Assembly: GCA_023441145.1 (NCBI GenBank)
Contig: JAEZQN010000074.1
Location: 1-12,564, forward strand
Source of the DNA: Bacillota bacterium
GTDB taxonomy: Bacteria; Bacillota; Clostridia; Lachnospirales; Lachnospiraceae
Direction: 5' to 3'
Length of the DNA stretch: 12,564 bases
The position numbers were made by a program, and so were the translations under genes. Under the pieces are notes generated by a model, which saw only the letters and a program-made list of their open reading frames with translations, made no database searches and was not told the origin of the DNA. This document shows, one piece after another, positions 7,101-12,564 of the stretch (the first letter of the stretch is position 1; every line of letters starts with the position of its first letter).

Positions 7101-7781
7101 ATGAAAAAAGTAAGGAAGAATATAGTAATCATATTAGTCGTAATTGGATTAATGAATACGCTATGCGCTTCTGTTTTTGCTGCAGAGGCCGGGTCAATTA
7201 CTGTACACACAAAGGAAGCACAGAATAAATCCCAGCCTATAGCAGGGGTTCAGGTTACCTTGTATTACATTGCCCAACTAGCCAATGACAATTCCACACA
7301 CTATATAAATACATCAGAGTTTGCCAGCTTTTCTGGAAAACTAACCTGGAATAGTGCATCAGATTGCGAGGAATTAGCATCACAACTGTATGACTATGTT
7401 AAGAACCAAGGGGTCAAGGGAGAAACAAAGGTTACTGATAAGGATGGCCAGGCATTGTTTGGAAATCTTAATAAGGGATTATATTTAGTCGTTCAATCTG
7501 GGAAGGAATCGGAGAAATATAAAACTTTTATACCAGCATTGATAGAGGTTCCTTTATATGATTCGAATCAGTATGAATATAATATAAATCTATACCCTAA
7601 GATGGATAGTAAGCCAACGTCTACCCCTACAATACCAATTCCAGATCCTGATACTCCAGGAGGGGGAGATTTACCAAGTACAGGCATGCTTCAGTGGCCG
7701 ATTCCAATTATGGCAGTAGCAGGCTGTGTTTGTATAATTGTAGGAGGCACATTGGTATTTATTGTAAAAAAGGAGAAGTAG
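7101..7781 (+). CDS. small LPXTG pilin, probable basal (anchor) subunit
   Basis: A 226-residue exported protein with signal peptide (1-28, SVFAA end), one pilin-like Ig domain (~30-163), a YPK motif (165-167), a Pro-rich linker (171-188), LPSTG (191-195), a membrane segment (~200-222) and a KKEK tail. Small size, a Pro-rich tail and late position fit the basal pilins that join the fibre to the wall. The YPK lysine would be the site that accepts the last shaft pilin. The domain has the KGLYLVV segment and the overall plan of Gram-positive pilin D1 domains but no E-box that I can see. ATG 7101 is preferred: AAAGGAG (7086-7092) lies eight bases upstream, and the residues after it form a normal signal peptide. 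A longer frame from TTG 7065 overlaps the sortase gene and lacks this. The start of the next sortase gene abuts its stop codon. Confidence 0.88.
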   Translation: MKKVRKNIVIILVVIGLMNTLCASVFAAEAGSITVHTKEAQNKSQPIAGVQVTLYYIAQLANDNSTHYINTSEFASFSGKLTWNSASDCEELASQLYDYVKNQGVKGETKVTDKDGQALFGNLNKGLYLVVQSGKESEKYKTFIPALIEVPLYDSNQYEYNINLYPKMDSKPTSTPTIPIPDPDTPGGGDLPSTGMLQWPIPIMAVAGCVCIIVGGTLVFIVKKEK

Positions 7782-8408
7782 ATGAAAAATAAAGGTTACT
7801 TACTGATAAGTCTGGGTACCATCTTTGTGATTGCAGCAGCTAGTTTACTTTTTTATAACTACAGTCTAGAAAAAGATGCAAAAGCGGCGGCAAATGAGGT
7901 TGTCCCAAAGCTTATTGAACAAATTAAGCTCAATCAAGATACGGAATATAAAGAGGAGCAAGAAGGTGTTTCTCAGCAACCTAGTCATATAGGTCAAGAA
8001 GAACAAGACGCTGAGTCAAGGGTTATCACCGTGAACAAACAGGATTATAGTGGGGTGTTAACCATTGCATCATTACACCTTGAGCTTCCTGTCTTAGCTA
8101 CTTATCATTATAGCTCTCTTAAGATAGCACCCTGCATTTACTCAGGCAATCCTTTAGGGAAGGTTGTGATAGCAGGGCATAATTATAAAGCACATTTTGG
8201 GGAGATTAGTGGGCTTTCTATAGGAGAGCCTATTAGTTTTGTTAATGTGGAGGGAACTATCTTTTTATATCAAGTAGAGAAGGTTGAGATATTAGACGCT
8301 AATGAAGTAGATGAGATGATTCATTCAGACTGGGATTTTACACTATTTACCTGTAACTATGTAGGAGATAAGAGGATAACAGTAAGGTGTAAAAAAATTG
8401 AAAGCTAA
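7782..8408 (+). CDS. second sortase of the pilus locus (TLFTC type), class uncertain
   Basis: A 208-residue sortase with one N-terminal membrane segment (6-25), a charged linker rich in Glu/Gln (30-80) and a compact catalytic domain (~83-206). Active-site residues are His133 in VVIAGHNYKAHFG, Cys191 in DFTLFTCNY, and Arg198 in GDKRITVRC. There is no C-terminal membrane segment, so it differs in build from the class C enzyme upstream. The TLFTC..(G)..R.TVRC signature is seen in small clostridial sortases encoded with pili; I do not assign a class letter. The start codon follows the small pilin stop with no gap (TAG-ATG), and its ribosome site AAGGAG lies inside the pilin gene. That points to translational coupling and a shared task, probably attaching the small pilin to peptidoglycan. 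It ends the pilus operon; no clear terminator follows. Confidence 0.87.
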   Translation: MKNKGYLLISLGTIFVIAAASLLFYNYSLEKDAKAAANEVVPKLIEQIKLNQDTEYKEEQEGVSQQPSHIGQEEQDAESRVITVNKQDYSGVLTIASLHLELPVLATYHYSSLKIAPCIYSGNPLGKVVIAGHNYKAHFGEISGLSIGEPISFVNVEGTIFLYQVEKVEILDANEVDEMIHSDWDFTLFTCNYVGDKRITVRCKKIES

Positions 8409-8430
8409 GGATAGGTTGAGTATAGTAGTC

Positions 8431-8458
8431 TTTTCAAAATATTTATTTGATGTATAAT
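8431..8458 (+). promoter_or_regulatory. candidate sigma-A promoter for mazG
   Basis: A consensus TATAAT (8453-8458) lies 16 bp downstream of TTTTCA (8431-8436). Transcription would start near 8465, about 83 nt before the mazG ATG. The rest of the 139-nt gap (8409-8547) shows no hairpin with a T-run, so pilus read-through into mazG is possible. Confidence 0.55.
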
Positions 8459-8547
8459 AATGGTAGTGTATGTTGATGATAAAACTTAAAGAACGAGTGT
8501 CAGCTTCTAGTACATGAATCTAACTGTGACAAAGGAAAAGTGAACTG

Positions 8548-9333
8548 ATGAAGAAGGAATATAGCTTTAATGATTTTGTAGATATTATTCGAAGACTAAG
8601 AGCCCCAGAGGGTTGTCCGTGGGATCGAGAGCAGACACATGGCTCTTTACGTTCGTGTTTGATTGAGGAGGCCTATGAGACGGCTGAGGGCATAGATATC
8701 TATGAAAAAAGTGGAGATTATGAGAATCTATGTGAAGAGCTTGGAGATTTGCTTTTACAAGTAATTATGCATAGTGTTATAGCAGAAGAAGAACGGCACT
8801 TTACCATAGAGGACGTAATTTCTGGGATTAGTGAGAAGATGGTAAGGCGCCATCCCCATGTGTTTGGAGAGGTGAAAGCCGATACTTCCAAAGAGGTTCT
8901 TAAAAATTGGGAAGAGATTAAGAAAGAGGAAAAAGCGGAAGAGAAGGTATCCGATGGAATGAAGCATGTTGCTAGAGCTCTTCCATCCACAATTCGAGCA
9001 GAAAAAGTACAAAAAAAAGCTGCCAAAGTAGGCTTTGATTTTCCAAATTATGAGGAAGCTGAGAAAAAGGTCCTAGAAGAGTTAGAAGAACTTAGAGAAG
9101 CTAGAAAAAGTGGCAATTTAGCTGCTCAAGAAGAGGAATTCGGAGACTTAATGTTTAGTGTGGTAAATTTATCAAGATTTTTGAAACTAAATGTGGAAAA
9201 TTCCTTGACAAATGCTACAGATAAGTTTATAAATAGATTTGTAAGCGTTGAAAATTTAGCCCATTTAGAGGGTTACAACCTCAACCAGATGTCCATAGAA
9301 GAGCTAGATGCTCTATGGGGACGGATAAAATAA
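8548..9333 (+). CDS. mazG: nucleoside triphosphate pyrophosphohydrolase MazG
   Basis: MazG hydrolyses (d)NTPs to NMP and pyrophosphate in the cytoplasm, cleaning the pool of odd nucleotides. The 261-residue protein has the two tandem MazG repeats. The first (~8-100) opens with RLRAPEGCPWDREQTHGSLR and carries the metal-binding EEAYE (40-44) and EELGD (63-67) set. VRRHPHVFGEV (99-109) is the family linker motif. The second repeat (~150-235) carries LEELEEL (177-183) and EEEFGD (195-200). B. subtilis YabN, the product at this place, has an added N-terminal tetrapyrrole-methylase-like domain; this protein lacks it and has the plain MazG length. The ribosome site is AAAGGA (8531-8536). The gene starts the conserved mazG-hup-rqcP-yabP-yabQ-divIC block. 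A probable promoter for hup lies inside its 3' part. Confidence 0.96.
   Translation: MKKEYSFNDFVDIIRRLRAPEGCPWDREQTHGSLRSCLIEEAYETAEGIDIYEKSGDYENLCEELGDLLLQVIMHSVIAEEERHFTIEDVISGISEKMVRRHPHVFGEVKADTSKEVLKNWEEIKKEEKAEEKVSDGMKHVARALPSTIRAEKVQKKAAKVGFDFPNYEEAEKKVLEELEELREARKSGNLAAQEEEFGDLMFSVVNLSRFLKLNVENSLTNATDKFINRFVSVENLAHLEGYNLNQMSIEELDALWGRIK
9205..9233 (+). promoter_or_regulatory. near-consensus sigma-A promoter inside mazG, probably driving hup
   Basis: A perfect TTGACA (9205-9210), a 17-bp spacer and TATAAA (9228-9233) lie within the last 130 bases of the mazG coding sequence. Start of transcription would be near 9240, about 136 nt before the hup ATG. The 42-nt mazG-hup gap itself has no good promoter, and HU is normally abundant, so an internal promoter fits. 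Confidence 0.55.
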
Positions 9334-9375
9334 TCAATATAAAAACAATACTATCTTTAGAGGAGGAGTTATTCC

Positions 9376-9651
9376 ATGAACAAGACTGAATTAGTTGCAG
9401 CTATCGCTGAAAAAACTGAGTTATCTAAAAAAGACAGTGAAAAAGCATTAAAGGCTTTTGTAGACGTAGTTACTGAGGAGTTAACAAAAGGTGAAAAGAT
9501 TCAATTAGTTGGTTTTGGTACTTTTGAAGTATCCGAAAGAGCTGCTAGAGAAGGTAGAAACCCTCAAACTGGTAAGACTATGACAATCGCAGCTTCTAAG
9601 GCTCCTAAGTTTAAAGCTGGAAAAGCTTTGAAAGATGCTGTAAACGCGTAA
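9376..9651 (+). CDS. hup: HU family DNA-binding protein
   Basis: HU is the small, abundant, dimeric nucleoid protein that bends DNA without strict sequence preference. The 91 residues are the standard length. MNKTELVAAIAEKTELSKK starts the helical dimer body, GFGTFEV (46-52) is the signature strand, and RNPQTGK (61-67) is the tip of the DNA-embracing arm, with the intercalating proline at 63. The C-terminus APKFKAGKALKDAV is typical. AGGAGG (9361-9366) gives a very strong ribosome site, as expected for an abundant protein. A robust terminator follows, and a good promoter sits in mazG, so hup probably forms its own short transcript inside the block. hup between mazG and the yabO homologue differs from B. 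subtilis but is common in clostridia, to my knowledge. Confidence 0.98.
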   Translation: MNKTELVAAIAEKTELSKKDSEKALKAFVDVVTEELTKGEKIQLVGFGTFEVSERAAREGRNPQTGKTMTIAASKAPKFKAGKALKDAVNA

Positions 9652-9670
9652 TTATATTAATAAAAAGCGC

Positions 9671-9711
9671 AAGAGGATAACTCTCAATTAACTGGGGGAT
9701 ATCCTCTTTTT
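9671..9711 (+). terminator. intrinsic terminator after hup
   Basis: AAGAGGATA (9671-9679) pairs with TATCCTCTT (9700-9708). After one A-A mismatch the stem goes on as CTCTC (9681-9685) with GGGGG (9694-9698), using two T-G pairs, around an AATTAACT loop. Five T (9707-9711) close it. It should end most hup transcripts before rqcP. Confidence 0.9.
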
Positions 9712-9749
9712 CATTGTATAGAGATGTACTCTGTCCCAGGCGGAGAGGT

Positions 9750-9778
9750 TTGCAAGGAAAGCTCGTTTTCATTATATA
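9750..9778 (+). promoter_or_regulatory. candidate promoter for rqcP
   Basis: TTGCAA (9750-9755) and TATATA (9773-9778) are 17 bp apart and lie downstream of the hup terminator, about 45 nt before the rqcP ATG. Each box matches consensus at four of six bases. A TCATT-x-TATAGA sequence appears at both 9712-9720 and 9769-9780 in slightly different form, with no clear meaning. Confidence 0.4.
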
Positions 9779-9824
9779 GAATTTTGCTTAAAATCAAAGG
9801 AAAACAGAAGGGAAATAGGACAAC

Positions 9825-10064
9825 ATGAGATTAGATAAATTTTTAAAAGTCTCCCGTCTTATTAAAAGACGTACAGTGGCCAATGAAGCCTGCGATGCAG
9901 GGAGAGTTATGATTAATGGTAAGGTAGCTAAGGCTTCTGTAAATGTAAAAGAGGGGGATATTATAGAGATTCAGTTTGGAAACAAGGCTGTTAAGGTTGA
10001 AGTACTGGATGTAACGGAAACAGTTCGTAAGGAAGAGGCGAAGGAGCTATACCGGTATTTATAA
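9825..10064 (+). CDS. rqcP: RqcP (YabO), S4-domain ribosome quality-control factor
   Basis: A 79-residue protein that is almost wholly an S4 RNA-binding domain. MRLDKFLKVSRLIKRRT at the N-terminus is essentially that of B. subtilis YabO/RqcP, and GRVMINGKVAKAS with VKEGDIIEIQFG completes the S4 fold. RqcP binds stalled 50S subunits with RqcH and helps add C-terminal alanine tails to unfinished chains. This function is known for the family and not visible here directly. The E. coli relative is HslR (Hsp15), but length and neighbours favour RqcP. It stands between hup and yabP, as yabO does between mazG and yabP in B. subtilis. The ribosome site is weak (ATAGGAC, 9812-9818). The gene lies 68 nt before yabP. 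Confidence 0.93.
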   Translation: MRLDKFLKVSRLIKRRTVANEACDAGRVMINGKVAKASVNVKEGDIIEIQFGNKAVKVEVLDVTETVRKEEAKELYRYL

Positions 10065-10132
10065 GCTAATAAGGAATGATTTCATAGACCTTTTAATATA
10101 CTTTATAAACAAAGTTATTAGGAGGTTTTTTA

Positions 10133-10429
10133 ATGGATGAGAGACACGACCAACAGGTGACACAGAAGAGTCATAAGCTAATAATAAGTGGTAGAAAGAA
10201 TGCTCTTCTTACTGGTGTTAATGATGTGTTATCCTTTGATCCTAATGAGGTATTATTGGATACAGTGCAGGGAACCTTAATGATTCGGGGAGAAGATCTT
10301 CATGTAAGTAGATTGTCCATAGAAAAGGGAGAAGTTGATATTGACGGCAAGGTAAATAGCTTAGCTTATACCGATACCGGTGGCTTTGTGAAAAATGGAG
10401 AGACCTTGTTTAGTAGGTTGTTTAAATAA
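10133..10429 (+). CDS. yabP: sporulation protein YabP
   Basis: A 98-residue spore protein of the YabP/YqfC family. In B. subtilis it is made in the mother cell under sigma-E; its exact role is unknown. Visible family features are HKLIISGRKNALLTGVNDVLS near the N-terminus, the VLLDTVQGTLMIRGEDLHV core and the closing LSIEKGEVDIDGKVNSLAY, a beta-rich pattern with no membrane segment. The first ~12 residues are polar and poorly conserved in the family. A strong AGGAGG (10120-10125) supports the ATG. yabQ follows after 20 nt, so the two are co-transcribed. I looked for a sigma-E promoter in the 68-nt gap before it and found none that I would defend. Confidence 0.93.
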   Translation: MDERHDQQVTQKSHKLIISGRKNALLTGVNDVLSFDPNEVLLDTVQGTLMIRGEDLHVSRLSIEKGEVDIDGKVNSLAYTDTGGFVKNGETLFSRLFK

Positions 10430-10449
10430 ATGGGACAGGAAATAACGCT

Positions 10450-10941
10450 ATGAGCAAAGCAATAAGCTTTCAATGTCAATTTTTTTTAACCTCTGTACTT
10501 TGGGGAGCAATTCTTCTCGTTGTCTATGATCTTCTACGAATCGCACGAAGAATTAAAAAGCATAAATGGTTTACCATTGCAGCTGAAGATTTACTATATT
10601 GGCTAATTGCAGGCTTTTTTATTTTTCGGTTAATGTATGAACAGAATGATGGAATTATAAGGGGCTTTGCAATTTTAGGAATGGGTCTCGGTATGGTGAT
10701 TTACAATCGGTCCATTAGTGGCTATTTTGTGGATGGAATATCTCAATTTATTCTTTACTTAGGAAAGCAAATACATAAACTGTTGCACCTTATTACTAAG
10801 CCTTTACGCTTTATTGGACGATTACTACATAGTAAGCTAGTTAAATTAGCAATAGTAATGGGAAACAACGGGAAAAAGTTAACCAAACCATTGAAGAAAC
10901 CTAAAAAACATGGTAAACTAGAGGAACAAAATAGAGATTGA
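10450..10941 (+). CDS. yabQ: spore cortex biosynthesis protein YabQ
   Basis: A 163-residue integral membrane protein that B. subtilis needs to form the spore cortex; there it lies in the membranes around the forespore. Hydrophobic segments are at ~9-30 (with VVYDLLRIARR just after, a family mark), ~41-62, ~71-86 and ~92-107. The C-terminal ~50 residues are rich in Lys and Arg and presumably cytoplasmic. The ED-LLYW-x-IAGFFIFRLMYEQNDGIIRGF-type stretch (46-73) is the most recognisable part. It follows yabP by 20 nt and precedes divIC by 22 nt. The ribosome site ACAGGA (10434-10439) is modest. The identification rests on the family motif together with gene order. Confidence 0.9.
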   Translation: MSKAISFQCQFFLTSVLWGAILLVVYDLLRIARRIKKHKWFTIAAEDLLYWLIAGFFIFRLMYEQNDGIIRGFAILGMGLGMVIYNRSISGYFVDGISQFILYLGKQIHKLLHLITKPLRFIGRLLHSKLVKLAIVMGNNGKKLTKPLKKPKKHGKLEEQNRD

Positions 10942-10963
10942 CTGAACATGTGAGGAAGTAATA

Positions 10964-11263
10964 ATGGGAAGAAGAATTCGAGTTAAAAAGAATAGACGAG
11001 GTTTCTTAGGGGTTACTATTTTAGTGGTAGTAATATGTGCTGTATTCTACTATAGTACCCTTCATTTAGATGCACAGATTAATGATCTTTCCGAACAACA
11101 GGCCTCTTATGAAAAGGTGAGGGATGAACTTCTTAAGGAGCAGGAAGAGCTTAAAAGCAAGACTGAGATTACCTTAGAAGACGTGGAAAAGGAAGCTAGA
11201 GATAAGCTAGGTATGGTTTACCCAAATGAGATTCTATTATCACCAGAGGATAAAGATAGATAA
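10964..11263 (+). CDS. divIC: septum formation initiator, DivIC/FtsB family
   Basis: A 99-residue bitopic division protein that acts with FtsL and DivIB at the septum to activate septal wall synthesis. Residues 1-12 are a short basic cytoplasmic tail, 13-31 the single membrane segment, 35-68 a heptad-rich coiled coil (LSEQQASYEKVRDELLKEQ), and 72-90 the conserved EDVEKEARDKLGMVYPNEI end, the family mark. Order after yabQ matches divIC in B. subtilis. The ribosome site is GAGGAAG (10952-10958). No terminator appears between its stop and the tRNA promoter 16 nt downstream, so transcription may run on into the tRNA. In clostridia the name may also be given as ftsB-like. Confidence 0.94.
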   Translation: MGRRIRVKKNRRGFLGVTILVVVICAVFYYSTLHLDAQINDLSEQQASYEKVRDELLKEQEELKSKTEITLEDVEKEARDKLGMVYPNEILLSPEDKDR

Positions 11264-11279
11264 AAGTATGAATTATTGG

Positions 11280-11308
11280 TTGACAAGCTACTACAAACCG
11301 GATATAAT
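11280..11308 (+). promoter_or_regulatory. consensus sigma-A promoter of the tRNA-Met gene
   Basis: TTGACA (11280-11285) and TATAAT (11303-11308) are both perfect and exactly 17 bp apart. Predicted start is near 11315, eight bases before the mature tRNA 5' end at 11323. It is the strongest promoter in the window. Confidence 0.9.
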
Positions 11309-11322
11309 AATTTTCGTTGTCC

Positions 11323-11396
11323 GGCGGAGTAGCTCAGTTGGCTAGAGCACACGGTTCATACCCGTGGTGTCATGGGTTCAAATCCCTTCTCCGCTA
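11323..11396 (+). tRNA. tRNA-Met(CAT), elongator type
   Basis: The 74-nt cloverleaf reads clearly. The acceptor stem pairs GGCGGAG with CTCCGCT (one G-T). The D-arm starts GCTCAGTTGGCTAGAGC. The anticodon stem CACGG/CCGTG (11350-11354, 11362-11366) encloses TTCATAC, with CAT at 11357-11359. The T-loop is TTCAAAT. The anticodon stem lacks the three G-C pairs of the initiator, and the body resembles elongator Met and not tRNA-Ile(CAT). Discriminator is A11396; CCA is not encoded. The T-stem ATGGG/CCCTT has a T-T mismatch at its second pair (11373/11387). B. subtilis also has a tRNA-Met between divIC and spoIIE. Confidence 0.96.
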
Positions 11397-11427
11397 TTTA
11401 TATTCGAAAAATTGTTTTGAACTTTGT

Positions 11428-11459
11428 AACCCCGCTAAGTATAGCGGGGTTCTTTTTTT
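11428..11459 (+). terminator. intrinsic terminator after tRNA-Met
   Basis: AACCCCGCTA (11428-11437) pairs perfectly with TAGCGGGGTT (11442-11451) around an AGTA loop, followed by C and seven T (11453-11459). A textbook terminator, 31 nt after the tRNA. Confidence 0.95.
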
Positions 11460-11486
11460 CGACCGACACTTGGAGCTTAAAGTAAG

Positions 11487-11544
11487 ACAGTATGAAGGGT
11501 TTTTAGGATGATACAAGCTTATTTTAAGTCTGTTTTCATACTGT
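11487..11544. repeat. 10-bp inverted repeat upstream of spoIIE
   Basis: ACAGTATGAA (11487-11496) and TTCATACTGT (11535-11544) are exact inverted copies separated by 38 nt. They lie in the ~300-nt non-coding gap between the tRNA terminator and spoIIE (11460-11760). I see no open frame there that I would call a gene. The repeat could be a distant operator pair, or a long-loop hairpin in a transcript, though no promoter for one is evident. Confidence 0.5.
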
Positions 11545-11595
11545 GAATCTGTTTTTGGAATTTAAGAAAGTATTGTTACCACTTTTAAAGCATCA

Positions 11596-11609
11596 ACTTC
11601 TTAAGAAGT
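11596..11609. promoter_or_regulatory. 14-bp perfect palindrome upstream of spoIIE
   Basis: ACTTCTTAAGAAGT is perfectly self-complementary and lies 79 bp upstream of the spoIIE -35 box. The symmetry fits a dimeric DNA-binding protein, but it does not match the Spo0A box and I cannot name a factor. Confidence 0.35.
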
Positions 11610-11654
11610 GTGAGTTCCCTAGATTCGCTATAGAACACGAGGGGAGAGACATCT

Positions 11655-11693
11655 TGTCTAAAAGTTTATAGAAAGTGGAACTAGAGTTTGACA
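11655..11693. promoter_or_regulatory. Spo0A-box-like heptamers at the spoIIE promoter
   Basis: The Spo0A box is TGTCGAA. TGTCTAA at 11655-11661 and the reverse strand of 11687-11693 (TGTCAAA) each differ from it by one base. The second overlaps the -35 box, as Spo0A boxes do at the B. subtilis spoIIE and spoIIG promoters. AGACA-TCT-TGTCT (11647-11659) also forms an inverted repeat around the first. Confidence 0.5.
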
Positions 11694-11720
11694 AACATTT
11701 CCCTTTTGGAAGTCTATAAT
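11688..11720 (+). promoter_or_regulatory. spoIIE promoter with 21-bp spacer (Spo0A-dependent type)
   Basis: TTGACA (11688-11693) and TATAAT (11715-11720) are both perfect sigma-A boxes, but 21 bp apart, not 17. Such a pair should be poor without help. B. subtilis spoIIE is known for the same 21-bp spacing, with Spo0A~P as activator. Predicted start is near 11727, giving a 34-nt leader with AAGGAG at 11746-11751. Confidence 0.8.
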
Positions 11721-11760
11721 ACGTCCTTAGCAGCAATACTTTGGTAAGGAGCGATATAGA

Positions 11761-12564
11761 ATGAAGGCAATGAATAAAAGGGCTATATTGATTGATTTAA
11801 TGGGAATCATCATGGCACGAGCAGCACTGTTTACAATAAATCCAGTGGTAATAGCGTATTTTGCTGCTGCTTATATGATAGATGCTGGAGGAAGATTTTT
11901 AGTTCTGGTTTCCACCTTGGTAGGATTGATTCTGTGGTTGCCAATTCAGCAAGCAATTCAATATGGGGTAGCAATCCTATTATTTGTAGGTGTAGTCAAA
12001 TGGGTGGAGAGAAGGCAAAAGGTGATTGTACCATGGTTGGCAGGACTGGTTGTGATGCTGGTCAATGGTGGGGTAGGGATCAGCATGGTCATGAAGCGAG
12101 GACCAGATGAGAATCTACTGGTGATGATAGGGATAGAAGCAATCTTAGTATTTGCTTTGTATATTGTATTTGCCAAAGGCTTTCGTTATCTTCTTTTATG
12201 TAAGAAGGGACAAGTTCCAAACAATGAAGAGTTAATTAGTATTGTACTTCTACTCACTTTGTTTGTTTATGCAGTGCCTGAGTTCGGCATCAGGGAGTTC
12301 TCCATAGAGGAAACAGCTGCATATTTACTTGTGTTAGTCCTTGGGTATAAGTATGGTGCCGGGGCAGGAGCTATTACTGGGGCTTCCTGTGGGGCAGTTT
12401 TATATTTAGATCATCCTATAGCAGGAATTATTGGAATCATGTGTATACTGGGTATTGTAGCAGGAGTCTTTCACAAGGTAGGTAAGATAGGGAGTGGTGT
12501 AGCATTTCTGCTTTCCAATATTATTTTAGGTTATTTCTACGAAGAAAAGTTATTAGAGGTTACC
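11761..12564 (+). CDS. spoIIE: stage II sporulation protein E, N-terminal membrane region (3' end outside window)
   Basis: SpoIIE is the PP2C-type phosphatase that dephosphorylates SpoIIAA and so switches on sigma-F in the forespore; it also binds FtsZ at the polar septum. The frame is open for 268 codons to the last base of the window. What is visible is the multi-pass N-terminal region: about eight to ten hydrophobic segments, NPVVIAYFAAAYMI near residues 28-41 (family NP..iAyFaA pattern) and YKYGAGAGAITGASCGA near 199-215, typical of SpoIIE. The central FtsZ-binding and C-terminal phosphatase domains lie beyond the edge. AAGGAG (11746-11751), nine bases before the ATG, supports the start. 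The gene is last in the conserved order divIC-tRNA-spoIIE. The first ~10 residues are shorter than in Bacillus, which has a longer cytoplasmic lead. Confidence 0.93.
   Translation, partial: MKAMNKRAILIDLMGIIMARAALFTINPVVIAYFAAAYMIDAGGRFLVLVSTLVGLILWLPIQQAIQYGVAILLFVGVVKWVERRQKVIVPWLAGLVVMLVNGGVGISMVMKRGPDENLLVMIGIEAILVFALYIVFAKGFRYLLLCKKGQVPNNEELISIVLLLTLFVYAVPEFGIREFSIEETAAYLLVLVLGYKYGAGAGAITGASCGAVLYLDHPIAGIIGIMCILGIVAGVFHKVGKIGSGVAFLLSNIILGYFYEEKLLEVT

Noticed and set aside
10065..10132. Sigma-E promoter before yabP (TCATA at 10082-10086 with TATACTTT at 10097-10104).
   Set aside because: The spacing is far too short and the -10 box is poor; other mother-cell control may lie upstream.
11317..11511. 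64-codon open frame across the tRNA and its terminator.
   Set aside because: It is a by-product of the tRNA sequence; it has no ribosome site and no protein-like composition.
1..12564. CRISPR array, transposase, integrase, toxin-antitoxin or phage genes.
   Set aside because: I saw no regularly spaced repeats and no proteins of these families on either strand.

Overview
The window looks like the chromosome of a low-GC, spore-forming Firmicute, most likely a Lachnospiraceae / Clostridium cluster XIVa member of the Lachnoclostridium phytofermentans type. This is an inference from AT-rich codon use, strong AGGAGG-type ribosome sites, the spore genes spoVT, yabP, yabQ and spoIIE, and the placement of hup beside mazG. 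I could not run a search to fix the species. All confident genes are on the + strand.

Layout. (1) Positions 1-341 are the 3' end of truA. (2) spoVT (638-1183) follows and ends in a clear intrinsic terminator. (3) Positions 1230-1619 carry no gene. They hold a compact GC-rich hairpin patch between two 16-bp direct repeats, then an AT-rich regulatory stretch with TGTAAA/TTTACA half-sites and a candidate promoter. (4) Positions 1620-8408 are a complete sortase-assembled pilus operon: a 1018-aa fibro-slime adhesin (likely tip), an LPSTG major pilin, a class C sortase, a small LPSTG pilin (likely base) and a second sortase with a TLFTC active site. A 15-bp hairpin separates the major pilin from the first sortase. 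(5) Positions 8548-11263 are a conserved housekeeping and sporulation block: mazG, hup, rqcP (yabO), yabP, yabQ and divIC. (6) A tRNA-Met(CAT) follows, with a consensus promoter and a strong terminator. (7) The 5' part of spoIIE runs off the window end.

How it fits together. The order spoVT ... mazG-yabO-yabP-yabQ-divIC ... tRNA-Met ... spoIIE matches the well-known Bacillus subtilis region. Here the pilus operon sits between spoVT and mazG, where B. subtilis has yabM. The pilus genes read as one unit. The adhesin and two pilins are exported and carry C-terminal sorting signals. The class C sortase would polymerise the major pilin. The small pilin and second sortase, whose genes abut with no gap, would end the fibre and attach it to the wall.

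The points most worth a second look are: the adhesin's N-terminal CHAP-like domain, which has lost its apparent catalytic Cys, His and Glu; the spoIIE promoter, with consensus -35 and -10 boxes 21 bp apart beside Spo0A-box-like heptamers; a near-consensus promoter for hup inside the mazG coding sequence; and the GC-rich repeat element at the upstream edge of the pilus locus.
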